Below, piece by piece: positions 45,754 through 53,184 of a stretch of DNA of 64,000 nucleotides. The DNA is taken from the NCBI RefSeq assembly GCF_018403285.1, contig NZ_BOSJ01000010.1, positions 114,307 to 178,306 on the forward strand. Direction: 5' to 3'. Source of the DNA: Paenibacillus sp. J45TS6. Lineage in GTDB: Bacteria; Bacillota; Bacilli; Paenibacillales; Paenibacillaceae. The notes under the pieces were generated by a model, which searched no databases, was not told the DNA's origin, and worked only from the letters and a program-made list of their open reading frames with translations. The translations under genes and the position numbers were made by a program. The number at the start of each line of letters is the position of its first letter. The stretch's first letter is position 1.

Positions 45754-46278
45754 TTAATCATGGCTATCTACCTCACTTTGAATTACAAATGTCAAAGCCA
45801 TCGTCGACAATGTATTTCCTGCAATTTCGACTACTCCTTCTTTCACATCGGCAGCAATATTGAGCGACGAGAGCAGATTTGTCCAGAATTTAACCGCTTT
45901 CGCATTTGATTTGAACATGCCTACGTCGTACCGGCCTGGGAAAAGTCTGAATATGCGCATGGCCGCCTCTTTGGCAATTTTCATGCCTCTATATTTGGGC
46001 AGAATAAATAACTCTTGCACTGAATAGTCCACCCCTTCTGCAACATAAGGAGGGGAAGTAATTAGTATAAAACCGACGAGGTTCTCATTAACTTTAATGA
46101 AATAGGGATGTAGCCGTTCATCTTGGTAATATGGCGATGTGTCATCCATTTCGAATGTACCGTTAGTTCCGATATCTTCCAACGAGTAAGCAGACAACTC
46201 ATAAAGATAATAATTAAACATGTTTACAAAACATTCTTGGTCAGCTTCGGTTATTTTTTGAATTTTCGTGTTCATCAT
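45754..46278 (-). CDS. GNAT-family N-acetyltransferase
   Basis: The 174 residues fit the acetyl-CoA-dependent GNAT fold. An N-terminal strand-helix (KIQKITEADQECFVNMFNYY) is followed by the core strand LVGFILITSPPYV, VQELFILPKYRGMKIAKEAA with the motif A pattern (R/Q-x-x-G-x-G/A replaced by KYRGMKIA), and a C-terminal NAKAVKFWTNLL. Substrate unknown. AGGAGATGAG precedes tandem ATG codons at 46278 and 46275; either could be used. Confidence 0.82.
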   Translation of the reverse strand: MMNTKIQKITEADQECFVNMFNYYLYELSAYSLEDIGTNGTFEMDDTSPYYQDERLHPYFIKVNENLVGFILITSPPYVAEGVDYSVQELFILPKYRGMKIAKEAAMRIFRLFPGRYDVGMFKSNAKAVKFWTNLLSSLNIAADVKEGVVEIAGNTLSTMALTFVIQSEVDSHD

Positions 46279-46313
46279 CTCATCTCCTAGATCTTAATAT
46301 GGTTCCTTATACA

Positions 46314-46763
46314 TCACATAATAGGCCGCACACAACGCATTTCATGTATCATGATAACTAAGTAAAACTTCGCCATCTTCCATTTCACCAGTCTCTTGAA
46401 ACCCTTAAGCACGCTTCCATTAATCCAATGATAAATAGTCACCATGATTGTATTTTCGCTAAGATCAGTTGATATTTCTGTTACCAGATCACCTTGAAGA
46501 TTTCTGACAGGGGCAGGTACGACGAGATTTGTATCTTTAACCAAAGATTCAAGCCAAATAAGCTCTGATGCGATATTCCCTTTTGATTGAATGGAAATCG
46601 TTGCGATATGGATTTTGATAAGAAACTTCTGATTATCATCGTTGGTCTGAACTTGAAATGTAACATTATCACTCTTTCCGAGATACACAAGTTTTTCCCA
46701 AACGATTGGATATTGACGTAAAGCTTCTTTCGCTACCTTCGCATAATCTTCTTCAGAAAGCAT
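46314..46763 (-). pseudogene. Truncated aminoglycoside-phosphotransferase-like protein
   Basis: The 149 codons begin as an APH/choline-kinase-type N-lobe: VWEKLVYLGKSDNVTFQVQT, KFLIKIHIATISIQSKGNIASEL with the ATP-binding lysine and helix glutamate, then LVVPAPVRN and MVTIYHWINGSVLKGF. It ends abruptly in RCVRPIM, before the catalytic HGD and DFD motifs of a normal protein of about 300 residues. So it should be inactive. GGAG is spaced for ATG 46763. Acetyltransferase and this gene lie 36 bp apart. Confidence 0.7.
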
Positions 46764-46860
46764 AATATCCACTCCAGTTAATGTAATTTTAACTTCACAA
46801 TTTTACCAAGTAACCTTTATTTTATGGTGATAAAAGTCGATTATAGCTAAACTTTACTCC

Positions 46861-46880
46861 CCCATTAGCTCAATGAAATA
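46861..46880 (-). repeat. CTAACGG-core spacer motif, site 3 (CTAATGG variant)
   Basis: Minus strand TTTCATTGAGCTAATGGGGG, matching site 2 over TTTCATT-RAGCTAA. Preceded on the same strand by a GATTAGATAAATATCTAA word and GGACAAGAAC at 46934-46925. Confidence 0.55.
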
Positions 46881-46957
46881 GTTGAATCTTCTTTAGATAT
46901 TTATCTAATCAGTAATGGGACTATGTTCTTGTCCCCCGACATGTATGTATGTTTATT

Positions 46958-47047
46958 TGCCCGTAAGTTGAACAAAAGCAGCCGATCACATTGATCAGCT
47001 GCTTTCTTAGTATTTTAAACTATCATTTTACCGTTAGCGTAATAAAT
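46958..47047 (-). repeat. Spacer unit: two CTAACGG-core motifs flanking a terminator
   Basis: Minus strand, 5' to 3': TTACGCTAACGGTA (about 47046-47027), a GATAGTTTAAAA word, a terminator stem AAAGCAGC..GATC / GATC..GCTGCTTT (46975-47005), then TTGTTCAACTTACGGGC (46973-46957). The same architecture recurs at 48.0, 49.9 and 52.1 kb. It terminates the lipoprotein gene upstream. Confidence 0.7.
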
Positions 47048-47800
47048 TTACTTATTATTATGAAGTTTAAATGACTCCTCAAGGTCATCCCATGTTACAT
47101 TAACTTTTATAACTTCATTTTCAGCAACTTTTGCTCCACCTTTTGAACTTCCTGAAGACGAAAATGTATCAGTTAATGGAGGTTCCGTGAATTCTCTTGT
47201 GCTATCTCCACTACTACTAATAGTTTCGTAAGAGTATTTAAGTTTTTGTAATGAAGACAACTCCTCTAAAGGACCTTTATATTTTATTATGAAGTCATAA
47301 CTATCTTCGTTAGAATAAGTTTTTCTTCTGCCTTCCTCTTCCCATTTTTCCGTTCCTTTATAAGAGTATTGAGCTTTCCAATGTTCACTTTCTCCAATAA
47401 ATTTATAGTTATTGGTCATAATAGCTAACTGCACTTTTAAATCCTCTCCAATTAGCTTTGTACCTTCGTAAATAACACCATTGTCATAATTCTTTATATC
47501 AAAATACCCATTATAATAATCCCAAACATCAGAATTTGAATACTTAGCAATTACGTCCATTATGTCATTGAATAAAGTAGAAGCCTCAGATTCTGATGGA
47601 TGTCCATCAATCATAAGCCTAAATTTCACTTCCTTTTTACCATCAAATGCAGATGCTGTTGTATCTATCTCTTCAAGTTCCCTAAAATAATCCTCGGATT
47701 TTACGAGTGTATCGCTCATGTCTATTCTTGATTCCTGACTACAAGCGATAGTTAAAAATAATAAAAGAAATGAAAAAGCATATAAACTAACTCTATTCAC
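47048..47800 (-). CDS. Lipoprotein of unknown function
   Basis: The 250 residues start with a lipoprotein signal ending LLFLTIAC. The mature part has strand-rich segments (VKFRLMIDGHPSESEASTLF, GVIYEGTKLIGEDLKVQL) and a Gly/Ser-rich stretch near the end. I do not recognise a family. The start is GTG 47800 with GGCGGGG upstream. It is monocistronic, with the spacer unit directly after its stop. Confidence 0.65.
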   Translation of the reverse strand: MNRVSLYAFSFLLLFLTIACSQESRIDMSDTLVKSEDYFRELEEIDTTASAFDGKKEVKFRLMIDGHPSESEASTLFNDIMDVIAKYSNSDVWDYYNGYFDIKNYDNGVIYEGTKLIGEDLKVQLAIMTNNYKFIGESEHWKAQYSYKGTEKWEEEGRRKTYSNEDSYDFIIKYKGPLEELSSLQKLKYSYETISSSGDSTREFTEPPLTDTFSSSGSSKGGAKVAENEVIKVNVTWDDLEESFKLHNNK

Positions 47801-47987
47801 AATTTGTCCCCGCCTTTTTTAGCATACACCCATTTTTCGCTTCCATTTTAGCTGCGAAACAAGCATGTTTCTAATTTCTTGTATCACCTTACTGATAGAT
47901 AGGAACATAGTTCACTATAAACAACGTTGAAGAATAAGAATGAGTTACATGATAAATCCAACGATCCTGCTGTTTGCATTAATAAAA

Positions 47988-48056
47988 GGGAGCAACTACA
48001 ACTGGCAAGCTGCTCCCTACTGTGTTCAACTAATGTTTTACAGTTAGCGTAACGTT
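47988..48056 (-). repeat. Spacer unit: CTAAC-core motif plus terminator
   Basis: Minus strand: GTTACGCTAACTGTAAAACA (about 48053-48034), then TTAGTTGAACAC, then a terminator stem GGGAGCAG / TTGCTCCC (48017-47988) with TTTTATT. Same order as at 46958-47047. Confidence 0.65.
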
Positions 48057-48089
48057 TTCAGTACATTTTTTGAAACGTCCGTAATTATC

Positions 48090-49040
48090 TTAAACGACTA
48101 ATTCCTTTAATCCAGGTTCAAAATTTGTTAAATCAGAAAAGCTTTGACCTGTTTCGTTTATCTCCAAGAATCGGTTCATAACAGTGTCTTTATCTCCTTC
48201 TGTTATCCATAGTGAAGATAAGTATTTTGCAAGACCGTAAGAGTTCAGTTTATGTCCGTTATCTAACACAAGTCCAAACATCCTTAGAGAATCTTCATGT
48301 TTTTCTATTCTAGTAAATGAGCATCCCAAATTATTTAGAGCGATGAGTAATGATCGCTTTGAAGTCCGGGAATAGTTTAGTTGACTCCAACTTCCCAACA
48401 ATGGTGGTGCTGTTTCAACATTTTCTATCGAGCAAATTTCATCCAATTCTGCTGGAAGTAATTGATATATACAAGAAATGATTGAATTTATCCCCTCTTC
48501 ATCTTTATGTAAATAATTCCGTTCCAAGAGTAACGAAAAATATGCAATTTTTGAGAAAAGAAGATTCTGCCAAGTGTCGTCCTCATGAATTAACCTCAGC
48601 ATATTTTCAAGAGCAATATCGAGTACTTGTATATTTTTTAATGTTAATGAAGATGCCGCAGCGGTTCGATGACTTTCAAAGCGCACAGCCCGGTTTTCAC
48701 GCGATCTATTCGAATGTGTACAGGCGTATAGATACCATTCAGTCCAATCCTTGAAATGGTCGCCTAGGGACAAAGTTAATGCTTGTGTAGCGTCTGATAC
48801 TAACCAGTGGAGTTTTTCAGGATATAATGCTGTCTTCCCCCAGTTAACAAACTCTAAGTGATTCTGGTACAAATCATTCGTGTTCCTTAGTAAAGCATAG
48901 TTATCGGAAAGATTCCAATATACCCAGCCTTCTTCATCTAATGATAGCTTTTTCGATTTCTTGAAATCATGAAGGAGGTCAATTATTTCGATACTATCGT
49001 TAGCGTTAACTAGTTGATTAAACTTTTCATAAATATCCAT
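48090..49040 (-). CDS. Helical-repeat (TPR-like) cytosolic protein of unknown function
   Basis: The 316 residues are almost entirely helical with regularly spaced aromatic/alanine patterns (EEGWVYWNLSDNYALL, SDATQALTLSLGDHFKDW, ALNNLGCSFTRIEKHEDSL), consistent with degenerate TPR repeats. There is no signal peptide or transmembrane segment. No family recognised. ATG 49040 follows GGTGGAAA. It stands alone between spacer units. Confidence 0.65.
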   Translation of the reverse strand: MDIYEKFNQLVNANDSIEIIDLLHDFKKSKKLSLDEEGWVYWNLSDNYALLRNTNDLYQNHLEFVNWGKTALYPEKLHWLVSDATQALTLSLGDHFKDWTEWYLYACTHSNRSRENRAVRFESHRTAAASSLTLKNIQVLDIALENMLRLIHEDDTWQNLLFSKIAYFSLLLERNYLHKDEEGINSIISCIYQLLPAELDEICSIENVETAPPLLGSWSQLNYSRTSKRSLLIALNNLGCSFTRIEKHEDSLRMFGLVLDNGHKLNSYGLAKYLSSLWITEGDKDTVMNRFLEINETGQSFSDLTNFEPGLKELVV

Positions 49041-49138
49041 TTTCCACCAGTCCCTTCGAAGGAATATATGGATTATACATACTACTTCAAACTTATAACA
49101 GACTGATAATTACTCCCCGTCTTTGGTATAATTAAATT

Positions 49139-49230
49139 AGGACAAAAGATAACGCGGCAGGATCACAGGTCTGTCCAATTCATAGCAATCTTCTCGCGTT
49201 TAGGCTGCCACTTATCTGGCAGTCTTTTTG
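49139..49230 (+). ncRNA. Candidate small RNA with own promoter and terminator
   Basis: On the + strand, against the surrounding genes, -35-like CTGATA (49103-49108), an 18-bp spacer and -10 TATAAT (49127-49132) are followed by about 90 nt without a coding frame. A perfect terminator GCTGCCA CTTATC TGGCAGT with TTTTTG ends near 49230. The transcript would not match any family I know. Confidence 0.45.
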
Positions 49231-49282
49231 CATATTCTTTCACTCATCAGAAGAATCGGTACTAAATACGCGCTATGTTTTC

Positions 49283-49303
49283 CTGCCGGTTAGTTTAATT
49301 AAA
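49283..49303 (-). repeat. CTAACGG-core spacer motif, site 6 (CTAACCGG variant)
   Basis: Minus strand TTTTAATTAAACTAACCGGC, closest to site 2. GACAAGAAC words lie 60-110 bp upstream on the same strand (49370-49362 and 49400-49392). Confidence 0.6.
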
Positions 49304-49432
49304 AGGTGTCTAATCATCTTTATTTACCGCCGTCGATGAAATCATATCAGGAGTGTAGAATGTTCTTGTCATCTGTCGGGAATGTTATCAAGTTCTTGTC
49401 ATTGTGTTTTGACAATTTCGTTAGCGGAGTTT

Positions 49433-49774
49433 CTATTTCTTGATCACGTCCGCCGACGCCTGAGCTGGATAGGATTGGTCTATCGCCCCGTTAGGGATAT
49501 TTATGCTCACTTGGTCACCTACCGAAACAGCATCAAAACCTTCTTTGTCCACTGAAAGCCAGATTGCATTCGGCTGAGCGCCTTCCAATATTTCGTTAAG
49601 TGGTGCTTCAATATGATCAACCCTGTCACGCACCACCAGGACTCTACCGTCTTCTTTCGCAACAACAAAACCCTCTTTATGAGTCCAATGCTCGTCTGAT
49701 TCACTATTATTGTCGGATGAACATCCTGTTGCCAGTACCAGTACGAATACGAGTAAAACAAACATTTTATTCAA
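49433..49774 (-). CDS. YobA-like lipoprotein (DUF3221)
   Basis: The 113 residues have a lipoprotein signal (LLVFVLVLATGC) and a small beta-barrel-like domain with GFVVAKEDGRVLVVRD, NAIWLSVDKEGFDAVSVGDQ and a closing SYPAQASADVIKK, typical of YobA/DUF3221 proteins of Bacillales. Function unknown. GGAGG lies nine bases before TTG 49774, which I take as the start; ATG 49765 is an alternative. Confidence 0.8.
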   Translation of the reverse strand: MNKMFVLLVFVLVLATGCSSDNNSESDEHWTHKEGFVVAKEDGRVLVVRDRVDHIEAPLNEILEGAQPNAIWLSVDKEGFDAVSVGDQVSINIPNGAIDQSYPAQASADVIKK

Positions 49775-49863
49775 AATGATCTTCCTCCATGTTAAGTATT
49801 TATATAAATATGAACGAGTTAAGAGAAGAATTGGTTGCAAACGAGAAGTGATGTAAAATCATG

Positions 49864-49962
49864 TTAAACTGCCCAATAGCATAAAGAAAAAGCAACCGGT
49901 CTGTTGATCGGGGTTGGTTACTTGTTCTTTTTGAACTATCGTTCTACCGTTAGCTTAATAAC
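49864..49962 (-). repeat. Spacer unit without an adjacent minus-strand gene
   Basis: Minus strand: ATTAAGCTAACGGTAGAACG (about 49959-49940), a GATAGTTCAAAAA word, a terminator-like stem with TTGCTTTTTC (49920-49887), then GCTATTGGGCAGTTTAAC (49880-49863). No minus-strand gene precedes it; the MerR gene upstream is on the other strand, so the gene this unit once terminated may be lost. Confidence 0.6.
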
Positions 49963-50114
49963 TTGATTCTTCAAGAACTTTTTTGCATCATAGTTTTTGA
50001 ACTATATTAGTTCCTTTTCCTTTTTTACTCTCCTGAAAAAAGACGATCACCTACATTTATCTTGTCTTTTTATTTTAATTATGAAGTAGTATTATATTTT
50101 TTATGAGGTGACTT

Positions 50115-50888
50115 ATGAAAAAATCCAATATGCTATTTATCGGAGAGCTGTCCAAGAGTACAGGCGCAAGCGTGAGGTCGATACGGTATTATTAAAGACT
50201 TGGTTTGTTAAAACCTGCCTATATAGATCCCGATACAAGCTACCGCTATTATGATTATGATCAAATCTATTTAGTTGAATTAATCCAAATCTGCATTCAG
50301 TTGGACATTCAGTTAAGCGAACTAAAAAAATACATGACAGGCGATATAATAGACTACTCCGCACTTCTTAGCTTTGGAGAAAAAATCGCTAAACAAAAAC
50401 TTTCAGCCGTGGAGCGTTCTCTGCGATTCATTGTTAGCGTACAGGAAAGAATAGAGCAGGCAGACGAACACTCACAAGGAGAAATTTACATAAGGCAAAT
50501 CCATGAAAAATATTTTTTGGTTAAGCCAGTTAGTGGGTTTGATGATGATGTGTTTGGAGAACTGCTAAAGTCTAATCATACACCTTACAATCCTGTGGGT
50601 GAATTACTTGAATATGGACTTTTTGCGGAGATTACAGCCGACGGAATAAAGCGGTACGCATTTACTGAAATAGCAGAAAAACCAAATAAACTTGATAATA
50701 TAAGAGTTATCCCTAGCGGTGAGTATTATTGCAAAGTAACGCCAAAATCAGAGATTGAAAATGCAAAAAATACTTTTTCGAGTGTTTTACAAAACACAGC
50801 TGCTTTTTTGGTTATTGAAACAGCCATGTTTACAAGCAAGTACAAAATAGATAAGCCGTTCCAAGAGGTTAGAGTAATTCGTCTATAG
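50115..50888 (+). pseudogene. MerR-family regulator with in-frame TAA in the HTH
   Basis: GAGGTGAC precedes ATG 50115, which reads MLFIGELSKSTGASVRSIRYY, then TAA (50193-50195, codon 27), then RLGLLKPAYIDPDTSYRYYD in the same frame. The MerR consensus at this position is RYYE, so one GAA to TAA change explains the stop. The rest is intact: a dimerisation helix and an effector-binding GyrI-like domain to 50888. A TTG at 50205 could restart but would lose the DNA-recognition half. Total length would be 257 residues. Confidence 0.8.
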
Positions 50889-51174
50889 TCGTGTATATGA
50901 ATAATGCTAGTTCCTCAAATGATATGCTCTCATCATAGTAGACAGAAGAAAAAATATTCAAAAGATTTCGATTTCATACGAGATCTAATTCAGGTGGTGA
51001 GGGGTTGCTTACAACAGGTATCTAAACCCAACCATGAGGCAAAACAGTTAGGGTTCTAGAAAAACACGCTTATCGATTAGATAAGAAAATCTAGGGGGTT
51101 TACCCTAATGAGCTTAAAATATAACAATGACTAAAACAGCCTATACTCTAACGAATATCGATAAGCAGCTTAAC
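50889..51174. other. Gene-free spacer with an inverted repeat
   Basis: No frame longer than a few dozen codons. It holds GCTTATCGAT (about 51069) and its complement ATCGATAAGC (about 51158), a perfect 10-bp inverted repeat, and the word CGATTAGATAAG, which recurs near 51958. Confidence 0.45.
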
Positions 51175-51210
51175 TAAAAAATACCCCCTCAGTCTTAATA
51201 ACCGAGGGGA
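51175..51210 (-). terminator. Terminator of the acetyltransferase gene
   Basis: On the minus strand CCCCTC and GAGGGGG enclose a 13-nt loop followed by TATTTTTTA. Confidence 0.7.
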
Positions 51211-51284
51211 TATTGAATACTATTTTTAAAAGTCTGTCTAATTGACAGGTTCCACTTCCCATACCGAGGGTAACGTTATTTTTC

Positions 51285-51761
51285 TTATTTAATGCATTTT
51301 ATAGAATACAGGCAGGAATAGCCCTCACCCCAAAAGTTCGGAAATACCTCAATCGGCTCAAATCCAAGTGCTTTGTAGAAACCTCTAGTACCTTTGTAGC
51401 TTTCATTGTCGCTTGATTCATCTATTGTTTTCACGATAAAAAAACCTATCTTATTTTCTTTGCAAAAATCTTCGCAATGTAAAACTAGCTTTTTCCCAAT
51501 GCCTTTACCGTGCTGTGAGCTTAAAACTCCCATCATTCCAATTTCTGCGGAATTAGGAGTATGCAATTTTAGACTAATGAAGCCTACCGCTTCATTACCA
51601 TCATAAGAAGCAAAGAACGGAGCTTTCTCGAAAGAGCCGCTCGCTTGCTCAACGTCAGTGATTGTTGTATCTTTACCAAACCAATCGGGCAGGTCTGTAA
51701 CCAACTTTTCAACAATACTTACTTTTTCCTCATAGCTTAGAACTTCTCTGATTTCTGTCAT
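51285..51761 (-). CDS. GNAT-family N-acetyltransferase
   Basis: The 158 residues have the GNAT core: AVGFISLKLHTPNSAEIGMM strand pair, then the acetyl-CoA-binding VLSSQHGKGIGKKLVLHCED (Q-H-G-K-G-I-G, a textbook motif A) and a C-terminal GTRGFYKALGFEPIEVFP. Substrate unknown. AAAGGAG is spaced for ATG 51761; the frame continues upstream without a ribosome binding site. Confidence 0.88.
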   Translation of the reverse strand: MTEIREVLSYEEKVSIVEKLVTDLPDWFGKDTTITDVEQASGSFEKAPFFASYDGNEAVGFISLKLHTPNSAEIGMMGVLSSQHGKGIGKKLVLHCEDFCKENKIGFFIVKTIDESSDNESYKGTRGFYKALGFEPIEVFPNFWGEGYSCLYSIKCIK

Positions 51762-52091
51762 AACCTTTATTCTCCTTTGTATATCCAATCATTTTTAGCG
51801 AGGAATTACACAACGGTAACGGAGTGTTTTCTTGCGCTATAAATATTATGAACTATGACATTATGTTAGGGTCAAATGTTCATAAGTCAGAAACTTAATT
51901 TTCGACTTATCGCACAGTTATCCTAAATAAGAACATCTTCTAACTGAGGGGTAATTTCGATTAGATAAGTGCATATATGGATTCAACCCAAGAAAAACCA
52001 CAGGTTATTTCCATCAAATTGATGGAAGCTATCGTAGGAACTCTCCAATGTTGTCCTTCTCAAGGGACATATACACTGTAATACCATATAT

Positions 52092-52153
52092 TTCAACTAA
52101 CCAGCCCGTTAGTTGAACAAAAACAGCAGACCCAAGTGGATCTGCTGTTTTTA
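52092..52153 (-). repeat. Spacer unit: terminator plus paired CTAACGG-type core
   Basis: The minus strand has a terminator stem AAAACAGCAGATCC / GGTCTGCTGTTTTT (52153-52119) ending the stalk-domain gene, then TTCAACTAAC GGGCTG GTTAGTTGAA, a perfect 10-bp inverted repeat (52092-52117). This is the only site in which the core is itself palindromic. Confidence 0.75.
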
Positions 52154-52221
52154 AAATCTTCTGTTAAGTTATCATCAACGACATATAAATTCATTTGGTC
52201 AGAATCCTGCTCTTGTCCGTA

Positions 52222-53007
52222 CTATGGCACAATAATTTGTCTGCCCACGTTCACATCGTCTACCTTCCATTGGTTATCAACAAATTTATAGAATACATAA
52301 CGATCAACGAGTTCGAGGTTGATAGGACCGCTTTCAAAGTAAGCAGATTGGTGCATTCTCGCTAATGTAGTACTGCTGTAAGTAATATCCGCCATTTTTG
52401 TTAGTATAGCGTTATTTTTAATGCCATTACTGTGAATAATCTTGTTTATAAATGAGTCCGTAAAATAAGGTCTGAAATGTGTTCGGATTTGGGAATAGCT
52501 TGAGAGATCGGTGGCCTCATTAATTTTTTCATTAAGTACATTTATTCTTTCCTGACTCATTCTCCAAGACTTGAGCGGCTCTGTATAAATATAAACCTGT
52601 TCTTGACCGATCGTAATGGTTGCTTTTCGTTCTTGCTGAGACCACAGCGCTGTTCCGCCAAACGCTTCAGCAAAGGCACGTGCTGGTATATAAGTTGTTC
52701 CACTATAAATTTTCGCTGGCACATCAAGGCTGAAAGCAGCGTTATTTAATAAAGCATCGCGAGAATTAATATGCAACAATAGCTCTCGTTTTCCACGAGT
52801 AATCGTAATGCTTTTCTTTTCCTGGTTCCAAACCACTTCTGAATAGAATCTCTCTGAAACTGAACGTAATGGAATTAGCATTCTTCCATTTTCAATTTTT
52901 CCGTTGTCAACCATATTCGTAAAAGAATTGGCGAAGCTTTTCGCTGGACTACCGATTATTAAAGTGCACACTAAAGATAGAGTTAGTGTGATTATTATTT
53001 TTTTCAA
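52222..53007 (-). CDS. Secreted stalk-domain (copper-amine-oxidase N-like) protein
   Basis: The 261 residues start with a signal peptide (about 1-26). Two stalk motifs follow: RMLIPLRSVSERFYSEVVWN and TYIPARAFAEAFGGTALWSQ. The C-terminal 120 residues (MSQERINVLNEKINEATDLS onward) resemble no domain I can name, though the size suggests an NTF2-like fold. GGGAGG lies before TTG 53007, which I take as the start. It is separated from the LRR gene upstream by 177 bp without a terminator. Confidence 0.78.
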   Translation of the reverse strand: MKKIIITLTLSLVCTLIIGSPAKSFANSFTNMVDNGKIENGRMLIPLRSVSERFYSEVVWNQEKKSITITRGKRELLLHINSRDALLNNAAFSLDVPAKIYSGTTYIPARAFAEAFGGTALWSQQERKATITIGQEQVYIYTEPLKSWRMSQERINVLNEKINEATDLSSYSQIRTHFRPYFTDSFINKIIHSNGIKNNAILTKMADITYSSTTLARMHQSAYFESGPINLELVDRYVFYKFVDNQWKVDDVNVGRQIIVP

Positions 53008-53184
53008 AGATGCTTCCTCCCGTTATTCCATGAAATTCCTTAGATTATTTGAAACTATCATATATCCTATATGAATTAATTAATCCTAGCGATAATCAAA
53101 TCCCTTCATACTTTAACCAAAATAAAGTCTACAACTATCCCTCCAGCATTTTATGCCGAAGGGATCAAGCAGAAATTGACTGAG

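Noticed and set aside
48482-48754. 90-codon + strand frame
   Set aside because: It is antisense to the helical-repeat protein gene, without ribosome binding site or family resemblance.
4264-50195. Stop-codon recoding (pyrrolysine, selenocysteine or reassigned code)
   Set aside because: TAG, TAA and TGA all interrupt frames, the same codons end neighbouring genes normally, and no SECIS or Pyl context is visible.
44085-52153. Class 1-type or chromosomal integron attC sites
   Set aside because: The recurring cores are direct rather than inverted, do not follow RYYYAAC/GTTRRRY, and no integron integrase is in the window.
53140-53172. Hairpin after the LRR gene as a terminator
   Set aside because: The stem has several mismatches and no T-run on the minus strand.
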